The notes beneath the pieces are model-generated. The model searched no databases and had not been told where the DNA came from. It saw nothing but the letters and a program-made list of their open reading frames with translations. A DNA stretch of 64,000 bases from Salinibacter pepae. Lineage in GTDB: Bacteria; Bacteroidota; Rhodothermia; Rhodothermales; Salinibacteraceae. The stretch covers positions 620,001 through 684,000 of the forward strand of contig NZ_CAMTTE010000001.1 in assembly GCF_947077775.1 (NCBI RefSeq), read 5' to 3'. Position 1 is the stretch's first letter. Each line of letters begins with the position of its first letter. Both the position numbers and the translations under genes were made by a program. Of the stretch, positions 1 through 7,787 are shown piece by piece.

Positions 1-558
1 GTGGCGTCGGAGGCGAAGCAGGTCGCTGGCGGTCAGGTCCTGGGCCACCACCACCGAGTGCCCGTCGATGGGGGCCGCGGCGGCCCCGCGCCGGAGCGCC
101 CGCAGGAGGCGGCGCTCAAACGCCAGGAGGTCGTCGGCCCCAGTGCGCAGGTGCGCGTCCCCGTTGTCTTCGAGTCGTTCGCGGTGGGCCGAGAGCACCG
201 CCTGCACCGCCGCCCCCGCCGGCTCGTTCGCGTCTCGAATGCGCTGCCGAATGGCCTGCAGGACGTCCTCGTCGCCCAGCATGAGGGCCTGCGCCTCAAA
301 GATGGCGTCGGCATCCGGCACGAGGGCGTCCGGCGCCCACACGCGGTCGGCCTCCAGCTCCTGCTCGGCCCGCTGCACGGCGTTGGCCAGGCGCTCCAGT
401 TCCGCGTCCACCGCGTCCGGCGCGATGGCGTCGCGCCGGGCGGTCGGGGCGGCGGCCGCGTACCGGTACGCGGTGCCCAGGACCACGCCGGGCGCCGCAC
501 CGGTGCCCTCAATGACCAGTTCGTCGTCGGATGTGGATTGCGGGGGCGGTTCTTCCAT
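1..558 (-). CDS. ptsI: PTS enzyme I (phosphoenolpyruvate-protein phosphotransferase), N-terminal part
   Basis: The first 186 codons are present; the rest lies beyond the left edge. The product would transfer phosphate from PEP to HPr in the cytoplasm. The start of the protein has the enzyme I pattern: a short acidic leader, then GTGAAPGVVLGTAYRY (the 'G.a.s.Gia.G.a' strand), a helical HPr-binding region with EAQALMLGDEDV, and DGHSVVVAQDLTASDLLRL just before the edge. The phosphorylated histidine (usually in a TSH motif) is outside the window. The start ATG at 558 is the first in frame before the conserved block. HPr is encoded 63 bp upstream on the same strand, so the two are probably cotranscribed. 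Confidence 0.85.
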   Translation of the reverse strand, partial: MEEPPPQSTSDDELVIEGTGAAPGVVLGTAYRYAAAAPTARRDAIAPDAVDAELERLANAVQRAEQELEADRVWAPDALVPDADAIFEAQALMLGDEDVLQAIRQRIRDANEPAGAAVQAVLSAHRERLEDNGDAHLRTGADDLLAFERRLLRALRRGAAAAPIDGHSVVVAQDLTASDLLRLRRH

Positions 559-621
559 GGCGTAAATGGCTGGCAATGGCGGCCTACACTGCGTCCGGCC
601 TGGCGTCTCGACCAGGCCGGG

Positions 622-891
622 CTAAAGCTCTTCTCCAAATCCGTCCGCAAAAAGCGCCTCGATCGCGTCGGCGGCCTCGGCCTCGTCCGCCCCCTCCACC
701 ACGAGCGTGAGCGTCGCCCCCTGCTCGGCGGCCAGGGTCATGACCCCAATGACGCTCTTTCCGTTGATTTCGTAGTTGTCGCGCCGCAGGTAGACCTCCG
801 CCTCAAACTGGGACGCGGTCTTGACGAGCATCGACGCCGGCCGCGTGTGCAGGCCGGCCCGGTTGCGGATGGTGACCTCGCGTTCAATCAT
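622..891 (-). CDS. ptsH: HPr phosphocarrier protein
   Basis: This 89-residue protein is the usual HPr length. The phospho-accepting histidine is His15 in NRAGLHTRPAS, and the regulatory-site serine is Ser46 in NGKSVIGVM, so both sites are present. HPr receives phosphate from enzyme I, encoded directly downstream, and passes it to EIIA proteins. Having both residues leaves sugar-PTS and regulatory roles open. An in-frame extension of 17 residues upstream is basic and unlike HPr, so the ATG at 891 (MIEREVTI) was chosen. No EII gene is visible in the window. Confidence 0.9.
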   Translation of the reverse strand: MIEREVTIRNRAGLHTRPASMLVKTASQFEAEVYLRRDNYEINGKSVIGVMTLAAEQGATLTLVVEGADEAEAADAIEALFADGFGEEL

Positions 892-987
892 GGGGGCGTG
901 AGGGGCGGGACGACGGCGGACGATCCGCTTGTCGGGGTGCATTCCGGCCCCGCGGCACGACTTCGGGGCCCGGGGCGGCAGCAGGGG

Positions 988-1986
988 TCAATGCCCGCGC
1001 GCCTGCAGGCGGTCGAGGAGCCAGTGGAGCGTCTCCGCCGCGGCCGTCTCCGGCAGGAGGTGCAAGTAGTCGTGGGCCTTCTCCGTGTACGTGTGGACCG
1101 CCTCGCGGGCCTCTTCGAAGATGCCCAGGTCCGCCATTCGCTCACGGGCCTCCGGCACGTCGTCCCCCGGGAGCCCCCCGTCGGTCACGAGGCGGGCGAA
1201 CCAGTCGTGCTCGGCCCCTTCGGCCCGCTCCAGGGCCCGCAGGGTGAGGAACGTCTTTTTGCCCTGCACGAGGTCCCCCCCCACGCCGCGTCCCCAGGCC
1301 TCATCGTCGGCGGTGAGGTCGAGCAGGTCGTCCTGGATCTGGAAGGCCCGCCCCACCAGCCGGCCGGCCGTGCCGAGGCGATTGCGCTCGGGCGCCGGGG
1401 CGCCTCCGATGACGCTTCCCAGCTCGAACGCGGCCGAGAGAAGCGCCCCGGTCTTGCGGTCGATCATGTCCAGGTACGCCTCCACCGTGACCGCATCGTC
1501 GGTCTCGAACGACGCGTCGAGGGCCTGGCCGGCACAGAGCCGCTCCACCATCGGGTGGTATACCGCGTAGAGGGCCTCCGCGTCCGTTCCCTCCACCTGG
1601 CCCAGCAGGTCGTAAGAAAGGCCCATCATGAGGTCCCCTGCCAGGATTGCCGTGCCGGGGTTCCACTTCGCATGCACGGTTGCGCCCCCGCGTCGCTCGT
1701 CGTCCTCGTCCATCAGGTCGTCGTGGACGAGCGTGAAGTTGTGAAACACCTCCACGGCGAGGGCGGCCGGCAGTGCCCGGTCGACGGGCGTGCCGTACGA
1801 CTGGGCCACCAGAAGGAGCAGGACGGGACGCACGCGCTTCCCGCCGGCCCGCAGCACGTGCTCCACGGCGTCGTAGAGCGAGGCGGGCGACCGCCCGTCC
1901 ACGACCGCCGGGAGGGCCTCATCGATGCGCGTCCGCAGCGCCGCTACACGCTCGTCGGACGACACGCTTTGGGTGGAGGAAGCCAT
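988..1986 (-). CDS. trans-prenyl diphosphate synthase (FPP/GGPP synthase family)
   Basis: This 332-residue enzyme of the polyprenyl synthetase family condenses IPP with allylic diphosphates. The first Asp-rich motif is at residues 89-100 (DDLMDEDDERRG), with GGKRVRP before it. The second is FQIQDDLLD, followed by GGDLVQGKKT. An aromatic residue (Phe84) five places before the first motif fits a short-chain (C15/C20) product by the usual rule; product length is an inference. The ATG at 1986 is preferred over a TTG at 2019. It probably supplies carotenoid, quinone or retinal precursors, together with IspH and IPP isomerase elsewhere in this window. adk lies 51 bp upstream on the same strand. Confidence 0.88.
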   Translation of the reverse strand: MASSTQSVSSDERVAALRTRIDEALPAVVDGRSPASLYDAVEHVLRAGGKRVRPVLLLLVAQSYGTPVDRALPAALAVEVFHNFTLVHDDLMDEDDERRGGATVHAKWNPGTAILAGDLMMGLSYDLLGQVEGTDAEALYAVYHPMVERLCAGQALDASFETDDAVTVEAYLDMIDRKTGALLSAAFELGSVIGGAPAPERNRLGTAGRLVGRAFQIQDDLLDLTADDEAWGRGVGGDLVQGKKTFLTLRALERAEGAEHDWFARLVTDGGLPGDDVPEARERMADLGIFEEAREAVHTYTEKAHDYLHLLPETAAAETLHWLLDRLQARGH

Positions 1987-2037
1987 CGGGAAGTTGGGAT
2001 CGGCCAACGGACTCAACAATTGTGCTCGGTGCGGCCC

Positions 2038-2676
2038 CTAGCGTTCGAGGGCGTCCAGCGCCTCCTCGATGCGGCCGAAGACCTCGTCGATGCCTCCGGT
2101 CCCATCGACCGGGACGAGCAGGTCTCGCTCCTCATAGTATGTGGCCAGCGGCGCAGTTTCCTCGCGGTACACGTCGAGCCGGTTCTGAATGGTCTCGGGC
2201 TCGTCGTCGGAGCGTTGAACAATGAGGTCCGGGTCCACGTCCTCGGGGGGTGGGTCGTGGTCGAGGTGATACGTTTCCCCCGTTTCCGCGTGCACCCGGC
2301 GCCGGCTCAGCCGACGCACGAGCACGTCGTCGGGCACCTTCATGCTGAGGACGGCGTCGAGGGGCGTCTCGTTCGACGCCAAAAATTCGGTCAGCCACTC
2401 CGCCTGCTGGTCGGTGCGCGGGTAGCCGTCGAGCATGAAGTCGTCGTGGCCCTCGTCGGCAATGGCCTGCTCGGCGAGATCCCGGACCAGCGCGTCCGGC
2501 ACCAGCTCCCCCGCGTCGATGTAGGACTTTGCCTTCTGGCCGAGCTCGGTCTCCTGCGCCATGGCCTCCCGGAGGATGTCTCCGGTCGAGATTTGGACAA
2601 TTCCGTGGCGCTCTTCGAGCAGCCCGGCCTGCGTGCCTTTTCCGGCACCCGGCGGGCCAAAAATGATCAGTCGCAT
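2038..2676 (-). CDS. adk: adenylate kinase
   Basis: Adenylate kinase interconverts ATP+AMP and 2 ADP. The 212-residue protein has the P-loop GPPGAGKGTQ at residues 7-16, the AMP-binding segment STGDILR, the DGYPRT motif (as in DGFPRT), and the LID arginines in RLSRRRVHAETGETYH. The LID keeps the long-form layout (TYHLDHDPPP...DLIVQRSDD) but has no zinc-binding cysteines. The ATG at 2676 places the P-loop at the normal distance; upstream in-frame codons are not conserved. It sits between the prenyl synthase and two small envelope-type proteins, all on the minus strand. Confidence 0.95.
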   Translation of the reverse strand: MRLIIFGPPGAGKGTQAGLLEERHGIVQISTGDILREAMAQETELGQKAKSYIDAGELVPDALVRDLAEQAIADEGHDDFMLDGYPRTDQQAEWLTEFLASNETPLDAVLSMKVPDDVLVRRLSRRRVHAETGETYHLDHDPPPEDVDPDLIVQRSDDEPETIQNRLDVYREETAPLATYYEERDLLVPVDGTGGIDEVFGRIEEALDALER

Positions 2677-2733
2677 GTGTGTCGGTCGGTCGTACAAAAA
2701 AGAGTGGTCGGATGGGAGCTGCTGGCGCGGCCC

Positions 2734-3255
2734 CTATTCGAAGAGGTCGTCCCCCAGGCCCTCTACGTCGGTATCGTCGAGCCAGGAGAGGATTTGGTCG
2801 CGGATCACCTCGCGGGCCACGAGGCGCACCACGAACCCGAGGGTGTCGCCCCACACACTTCCGCCGGAGCGACTCGCCTCGGACGCGTCCGCCCCGTTGC
2901 CCCGGTACACCACGAGGGGGGCGCGCCCTCGCAGGGCCTTCTCCACCGCCTCCCCCGGCGTATCGCCCGTCGCCATCGCCTCCTCCACCTCCGTGCGGAG
3001 CGCGTCGATGTACTGATCAAGCAGCTCCGCGTGCTCGGGCCGCCGCGACCGGCCGCCGCCGACGAGGGCCCCCACCGCCACGCCGGCCGCCAGCATGCCG
3101 CCGACGCTTTTCAGCGGGTTCTGGACGACCCAGTCGCGCAGCGACGACCCGGTGGTCGACACCTCATCTTGAAGCGAGTCGAAGCGATCGGCCATGGCGT
3201 CCGCCGTCTCGCGGAGGCGTTCCTCCACGTCCGCTCTGGTTGAATCCGAGTCCAT
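2734..3255 (-). CDS. YtxH/DUF883-like small membrane-anchored protein
   Basis: This 173-residue protein begins with an acidic amphipathic helix (MDSDSTRADVEERLRETADAM...). It continues with VVQNPLKSVGGMLAAGVAVGALVGGG, a Gly/Ala-rich single membrane segment at about residues 44-68, and then a soluble acidic tail. The 'helix, NPLKS, Gly-rich TM' arrangement is typical of ElaB/YqjD/DUF883 and YtxH proteins, which associate with membranes and ribosomes under stress. The tail after the membrane segment is longer than usual. The next gene upstream, with two or three TM segments, resembles a YqjE-type partner, which strengthens the assignment. The molecular role is unknown. Confidence 0.6.
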   Translation of the reverse strand: MDSDSTRADVEERLRETADAMADRFDSLQDEVSTTGSSLRDWVVQNPLKSVGGMLAAGVAVGALVGGGRSRRPEHAELLDQYIDALRTEVEEAMATGDTPGEAVEKALRGRAPLVVYRGNGADASEASRSGGSVWGDTLGFVVRLVAREVIRDQILSWLDDTDVEGLGDDLFE

Positions 3256-3312
3256 AGGGCAGAAGGGGTCGTAAAACAGAGTAACCGAAAGGGCCTGGGG
3301 GCCGGATCCCCG

Positions 3313-3825
3313 CTACGCCTTCACGTCGGGCGCGGACGCTTGCGCCTCGGCGCCGTCCGCCTCGTCGACCGCGGCCGAGGCGGGGCGGGACGACGGGCCC
3401 TCGTCCGGCACGGCCCGCTCTCCCCGGAGGGACGCGAACAGGTTGGAGGGCGGCACCAGGGCCGGCTTCGTCACGCGGAGGGTCACGATGATTAGGATGA
3501 GCGCCACCGAGACCGCGAGGAACCCCCAGAACGGGTGCCCGAGCAGCCACCCCACCCCCAGCGCTACGGTCGTCAACGAGAAGAACGCGGCGAAGAAGGC
3601 AAAAACGGCGACCGTGAGCCCGAGGGCCAGGTCGTTCTTGAACGCGTCGAGCCGCTCCTCCATCTCCAAGATCGCGAGGTCGACCCGCAGGTCAATCCAC
3701 TCCCGGAGGTCCGCGAAGAGCCCCTGCGTGTGGGACGCGATGCGACTCACCTTGCCGCCGTCGGGGGACTCCTCCACGGGGCGTTCGGCGTTCGGGGCCG
3801 ACGGGCGGTCGTCGAGGGACTCCAT
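3313..3825 (-). CDS. phage-holin superfamily III / YqjE-like membrane protein
   Basis: The protein has 170 residues. After an acidic N-terminal tail comes an amphipathic stretch (GLFADLREWIDLRVDLAILEMEERL) and then two long hydrophobic segments (LALGLTVAVFAFFAAFFSLTTVALGVGWLL and WGFLAVSVALILIIVTLRV). This is the architecture of the holin-X/YqjE family. The C-terminus is Ala/Asp-rich and probably disordered. The ATG at 3825 was chosen because the upstream in-frame extension covers the likely promoter. With the DUF883-like gene 57 bp downstream it resembles the yqjD-yqjE pairing of proteobacteria. There is no sign that it lyses cells; 'holin' is only a family name here. Confidence 0.6.
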   Translation of the reverse strand: MESLDDRPSAPNAERPVEESPDGGKVSRIASHTQGLFADLREWIDLRVDLAILEMEERLDAFKNDLALGLTVAVFAFFAAFFSLTTVALGVGWLLGHPFWGFLAVSVALILIIVTLRVTKPALVPPSNLFASLRGERAVPDEGPSSRPASAAVDEADGAEAQASAPDVKA

Positions 3826-3865
3826 GGCCGGATGCGGAACGTGACGTTGGAAGGATGAAGAGTGG

Positions 3866-3894
3866 TAAGATACTATATTCTGCGGAGGACGCAA
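3866..3894 (-). promoter_or_regulatory. possible promoter for the minus-strand holin-like/DUF883-like operon
   Basis: Read on the minus strand, TTG (3894-3892) is followed after 19 nt by TATCTTA (3872-3866). This resembles the Bacteroidota -33 TTG / -7 TAnnTTTG promoter. The ATG lies about 40 nt downstream. Confidence 0.3.
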
Positions 3895-4012
3895 GTGAAT
3901 TCACCGTACAACCCCGGCACTCGTTCCCCCGTGAACTCGTCCGTACGGTTCGCGTTTTGCGACGCCCGACGCGGCTCGCTCTCTCTTCCACCCCCCCGAT
4001 CCCGAAGCGCCC

Positions 4013-4288
4013 ATGGCCACCACGCAGGCGGAGTCGACCCCCAATCCGAACAGCCTCAAATTCACGACGGACGACGGCCCCTTTCTCAGCGGGGGCGTGG
4101 CCGCGTACGCCTCGGCGGACGAGGCCGCAGAGGATCCCCTGGCCCGTCGCCTCTTCGGCGTGTCGGGGGTGGACGACGTGTTCATCACCCCCCAGTTCGT
4201 TACCGTCTCGAAGGCCCCCGCCGTCGACTGGGGCAGCGTGAAGCCGGACGTGGAGGCGATCCTGGCCGAGCACCTGGAGGCGGCGTAG
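4013..4288 (+). CDS. Nfu/NifU N-terminal domain protein
   Basis: The 91-residue protein has the Scaffold protein Nfu N-terminal domain (PF08712-type): TPNPNSLKF at residues 9-17, then a Phe-Leu-Gly region, DPLARRLFGVSGVDDVFITPQFVTVSK and WGSVKPDVEAIL. The C-terminal CxxC iron-sulfur scaffold domain of full Nfu is absent, and the protein has no cysteines, so it cannot itself hold a cluster. Stand-alone N-domains are known and may be targeting or partner-binding modules in Fe-S assembly. The stop codon is 2 bp from the stop of the convergent LuxC-like gene. Confidence 0.75.
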   Translation: MATTQAESTPNPNSLKFTTDDGPFLSGGVAAYASADEAAEDPLARRLFGVSGVDDVFITPQFVTVSKAPAVDWGSVKPDVEAILAEHLEAA

Positions 4289-4290
4289 CG

Positions 4291-5373
4291 TCAGCGCAGG
4301 GCCCGCAAAAAGGTGGCGACGGCCTCCCCCTCTTCGTCCGCGAGGGGCGGCAGGTGAAGGTCGCCCGGCGTGCGGAGCGGCCAGGACTCGGGCAGCTGGT
4401 CGTGCAGCGGCTCACGGGCCACGACCGCGCCGAGCTCCGTCCGGTGGGCGTCGATCCAGTCGCCAACCGCGTTGAGGCCCCCGTACTCCGTCCACCGGAG
4501 GTGGCCCTCAGGGCTCGGCTCCGTCGGCTCGCCCCGGCTCACAAGAAACTCAAGGCCCTCGGCGAAGGCCCGCGGCTCGTCCCGGGCCTCGAGGAACGCC
4601 TTCTGCATCTGGAGGGCGCCCGGTGTATCCTCGTGGGCCGGAAAGACGCCGCGGAAGCGCGCCATCGCTTCGAGGTACGCGTCCGGCGACAGGTCGGTGG
4701 GGGCCCACAGGAGCGCGAGCCGCCGGTGCCCACCGCCCTCGTAGAGCAGCGCGTCCTCCGCCAGCCCGCCCTGGGCGTCGTCGCCCTCGTGCCCGTCGAG
4801 GACCGCCACGGCCCGCTGGGAGGGGCGCACGAGCCGACGATCCGCCGGAATGCGGTGGTCGGCGCACGCCTCGCGGATCGCGCCGGCGTCGGCTCGGGCC
4901 GGCTGCGCCGCGACCGCGGAGGCGTGGTCGAGGAGCGCCGCCGCCTCCACGAACGTCGCGTCGATGCCGTCGGCCCGGTCCGTCACGGCCCGCGCAAATG
5001 CGGGAAGCAGGGCGGGCGAGGCGTCGGGCACGTGCCCGAGGTACGTGTGCCCCTCGGCCCACACCGCCACGGCGTCCCGGAGCCCCACGAGGGGGCCGGA
5101 CGGGCCGTGCAGAACGCCCACCGTCGCCTGCGCCGCCGGCCCCCCGTCGCCGAGCCAGTCGACAAGGGCCTCGGGCGTGAGGCGCTGCATCCACCGGTTG
5201 AGGGCGTAGTCGAGCGCCTCTTCGGTCCAGCGGTTGGGCGCCTCCAGGGTGTCGGCGACGGCCGTTTCGCGCGGCGGATGGTCCGGCTCCCGCCAGTCCG
5301 CGGCGGCGTCGGCAATGGCGTCGATGCGGGCTTGTTTTGAGCTCACGTACAGACAGGGGGGTCGGGAAGACAT
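4291..5373 (-). CDS. LuxC-like acyl-CoA reductase family protein, catalytic Cys missing
   Basis: The 360-residue length fits the LuxC-type acyl-CoA reductases common in Bacteroidota. Family-like blocks occur in order: RWTEEALDYALNRWMQRL (about 49-66), GPSGPLVGLRDAVAVWAEGH (90-109), ASAVAAQPARADA (151-163) and LVRPSQRAVAVLDGHEG (181-197). Next comes LLYEGGGHRRLALLWAP, which lines up with the family's YFGLGCRNVSKLFVP. At the position of the thioester-forming Cys there is His216, so normal acyl-CoA reduction seems unlikely; it may be a pseudoenzyme or have changed function. The assignment comes from remembered family patterns, not a search. It is convergent with the Nfu-domain gene. Confidence 0.5.
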   Translation of the reverse strand: MSSRPPCLYVSSKQARIDAIADAAADWREPDHPPRETAVADTLEAPNRWTEEALDYALNRWMQRLTPEALVDWLGDGGPAAQATVGVLHGPSGPLVGLRDAVAVWAEGHTYLGHVPDASPALLPAFARAVTDRADGIDATFVEAAALLDHASAVAAQPARADAGAIREACADHRIPADRRLVRPSQRAVAVLDGHEGDDAQGGLAEDALLYEGGGHRRLALLWAPTDLSPDAYLEAMARFRGVFPAHEDTPGALQMQKAFLEARDEPRAFAEGLEFLVSRGEPTEPSPEGHLRWTEYGGLNAVGDWIDAHRTELGAVVAREPLHDQLPESWPLRTPGDLHLPPLADEEGEAVATFLRALR

Positions 5374-5534
5374 GAGGCGCGGTTTCCTGCGCCCTGCACG
5401 GGCACCCCGGCACGGGTTGTTCCTCCTTCACGGCCTCCACACGTCGCCCCCCATGCCCCGCCCCGAATCACCGGCGGCCCCCTTCCGTAGGACCGGACGG
5501 AGTGTCACTGTTCTCCCGCGACTTCCGACTGCCC

Positions 5535-6776
5535 ATGCGCCAGTTCGACGTTCCCACATTCTACAAAAGCCCCATCATCTCGACGGTCACGGACGCGCGG
5601 CAGGCCACCGACCCGCGCAAGAAAGACCTGTCCCCGTCGGTGATCGACTTCGGGCCGGTGCGCTTTAAAATCGCGCGGCACTTTGGCTTCTGCTTCGGCG
5701 TGGAGCAGGCGATCGAGATCGCGTACGAGGCGCTGGAGGAGAACCCCGACAAACGGATCTTCCTTCTTTCGGAGATGATCCACAACCCGCACGTGAACGA
5801 GGACCTGCGGGACCGGGGGATCCAGTTCCTGCGCACCACGCAGGGGGAGCAGCTCATCCCGTTCGACGAGCTCACGCCCGACGACGTGGTCATCATTCCC
5901 GCCTTCGGCACCACGCTGGAGGTGGAGCAGAAACTCGAAGAGATTGGGGTGGACACGGAGGCCTACGACACCACCTGCCCGTTCGTCGAGAAGGTGTGGC
6001 GCAAGAGCTCCCAGATCGGGGACGACGACCACTCGATCGTGGTCCACGGCAAGCGGTACCACGAGGAGACGCGCGCCACGTTCTCCCACGCCAAGGAGGA
6101 AGGCCCCGTGGTCGTCGTGCGGGACATGGAGGAGGCCGAAGAACTGGCGAAGGTGATCCGGGGCGAGAAGGACGCCGACTTCTTCTACGACTACTTTGAG
6201 GACAAGTACTCGGCGGACTTTGACCCGGAGCGGGACCTGCAGAAGCTGGGCGTGGTCAACCAGACAACCATGCTGGCGGAGGAGACCGCCGCCATCGCCG
6301 ACCTGATGCGCGACGCCATGCGGGAGCGCTACGGCGAGGCCCACGTCGAGGAGCGCTTCGCCGACACGAGCGACACGCTCTGCTACGCCACCAACGAAAA
6401 CCAGAACGCCACGCAGGCGCTCATCGAGGACGGGGCCGACCTGGGCATCGTCGTCGGCGGCTACAACTCCTCGAACACGAGCCACCTCGTGGAGCTCTGC
6501 GAGGAGCACATGCCCACCTACTTTATCCGGGACGCGAGTGAGTTTGACGCCCCGTCGGAGATTCATCACTTCGACGTCCACGCGAAGGAGGAGGTCGCGA
6601 CGGACGACTGGTTCCCCGCCGAGGACACGCCGGTCGACGTGCTGCTCACCTCCGGGGCCTCCTGCCCCGACGCCCTGCTCGACGAGGTCGTCCGCAAAAT
6701 CATCAGCTGGTTCCCGGACGCCCGTCCCGTGGAGGAGGCCATCGCCCCCTTTAAGGAAGAACTGGAGGACGAGTAG
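5535..6776 (+). CDS. ispH: 4-hydroxy-3-methylbut-2-enyl diphosphate reductase (IspH/LytB)
   Basis: IspH catalyses the last step of the MEP pathway, making IPP and DMAPP with a [4Fe-4S] enzyme. The three cluster cysteines are visible: Cys53 in FGFCFGVEQA, Cys148 in DTTCPFV and Cys283 in DTLCYATNENQ. The E-N catalytic motif (TNENQNA) and late GASCPD block are also present. At 413 residues it is longer than E. coli IspH because of an N-terminal extension and an insert near FFYDYFEDKYSADFDP, as in other Bacteroidota/cyanobacterial forms. The ATG at 5535 is preferred to a GTG 33 bp upstream. It feeds the prenyl synthase near 1-2 kb and acts with IPP isomerase at 38.8 kb. Confidence 0.93.
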   Translation: MRQFDVPTFYKSPIISTVTDARQATDPRKKDLSPSVIDFGPVRFKIARHFGFCFGVEQAIEIAYEALEENPDKRIFLLSEMIHNPHVNEDLRDRGIQFLRTTQGEQLIPFDELTPDDVVIIPAFGTTLEVEQKLEEIGVDTEAYDTTCPFVEKVWRKSSQIGDDDHSIVVHGKRYHEETRATFSHAKEEGPVVVVRDMEEAEELAKVIRGEKDADFFYDYFEDKYSADFDPERDLQKLGVVNQTTMLAEETAAIADLMRDAMRERYGEAHVEERFADTSDTLCYATNENQNATQALIEDGADLGIVVGGYNSSNTSHLVELCEEHMPTYFIRDASEFDAPSEIHHFDVHAKEEVATDDWFPAEDTPVDVLLTSGASCPDALLDEVVRKIISWFPDARPVEEAIAPFKEELEDE

Positions 6777-6866
6777 TGCGTCCCCGTAACCGCCGCGCCG
6801 GATGACCGATGTCCCCGGGGGAGACCGCGGTCGCCCCTCCCCCCCTGCCCCTCCTTCCCTCTACAC

Positions 6867-7610
6867 ATGTCCTGGTACGAAGAATGGTTCTGGAGCGACG
6901 CGTACACCCGCGTCTACGATCACCGAGACGACGCGGAGGCTGAGCAGCTGGTCGACCTGATTGAGCACGAGATCGCCCCGGCCCCGGGGGCCCACATCCT
7001 GGACATCGGCTGCGGCCGGGGCCGACACGCCCGGGCCCTCGCCCGGCGCGGCTGGCAGGTCACCGGCCTCGACCTCTCGGAGGACGCCGTCGCCGCGGCG
7101 CGCTCGCGGGTGGCCGACGACGACCTGGACGTACGGGCGTCCTTCCGGGTGGGCGACATGCGCACCCCGGTGTGCGACGGGTGCGCGGACGGCGTCGTCA
7201 ACCTGTTCACGTCCTTCGGCTACTTCGACGCGGACGCCGAGAACGAGCGTGCCCTCGCGGCCATGGCGACGGCCCTGCGGCCCGGCGGGTGGTTTCTTCA
7301 GGACTTCCTGAACGCCCCTCAGGTCGCCGAGTCGCTGGGAGCCTCCGTGTACGAGACCGAAGACGGACGCACCATCCACCAGGATCGCTGGATCGAGGAC
7401 GGCCGGGTCAACAAGAAGATCACCGTCCGCCAGAACGGCCACACGGAGACCTTCCAGGAGAGCGTGCGCCTGTACACCCGGTCCGACCTGACGGCAATGT
7501 ACGAACGGGTGGGCCTGGAGGTCGTGGCCCTGTTTGGGGACTACGACGGAGGAAGCTACGTGCCCGACGCGAGCCCGCGCCTTCTGCTCCACGCCGTGCG
7601 CCCGACGTGA
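6867..7610 (+). CDS. class I SAM-dependent methyltransferase
   Basis: The 247-residue protein has a full methyltransferase-11/25 type core: motif I ILDIGCGRGRHARALA near residue 44, the acidic end of strand 2 in VTGLDLSEDAV, motif II/III around FRVGDMRTPV and DGVVNLFTSFGYFD, and LRPGGWFLQDF after that. The second half (WIEDGRVNKKITV, YTRSDLTAMYERVGLEVVALFGDYDG) is like small-molecule methyltransferases of the UbiE/SmtA group. The substrate cannot be read from the sequence. It stands alone between ispH and the dipeptidase, on the same strand as both. Confidence 0.8.
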   Translation: MSWYEEWFWSDAYTRVYDHRDDAEAEQLVDLIEHEIAPAPGAHILDIGCGRGRHARALARRGWQVTGLDLSEDAVAAARSRVADDDLDVRASFRVGDMRTPVCDGCADGVVNLFTSFGYFDADAENERALAAMATALRPGGWFLQDFLNAPQVAESLGASVYETEDGRTIHQDRWIEDGRVNKKITVRQNGHTETFQESVRLYTRSDLTAMYERVGLEVVALFGDYDGGSYVPDASPRLLLHAVRPT

Positions 7611-7787
7611 CCGGCCGAGTGGGGGCCGGGTCGGGGGACGCGGTGCCCGTTTCGTGAAACGTCCGGCCGGCGCCCCTGGACACGCGGTCTCTTTTCTTGT
7701 ATTCTCTGATCCCCCGGCGCCGAAAATCATACGGAACACCCGCCTCGTTTTCTTTCAACCGTCGCCCATCGCAAGTTCACACCGCCC

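Noticed and set aside
1-3243. 1080-codon plus-strand open frame
   Set aside because: It runs antisense through enzyme I, HPr, the prenyl synthase, adenylate kinase and the DUF883-like gene. High GC keeps the opposite frame open, and the product has Arg/His/Val-rich shadow composition.
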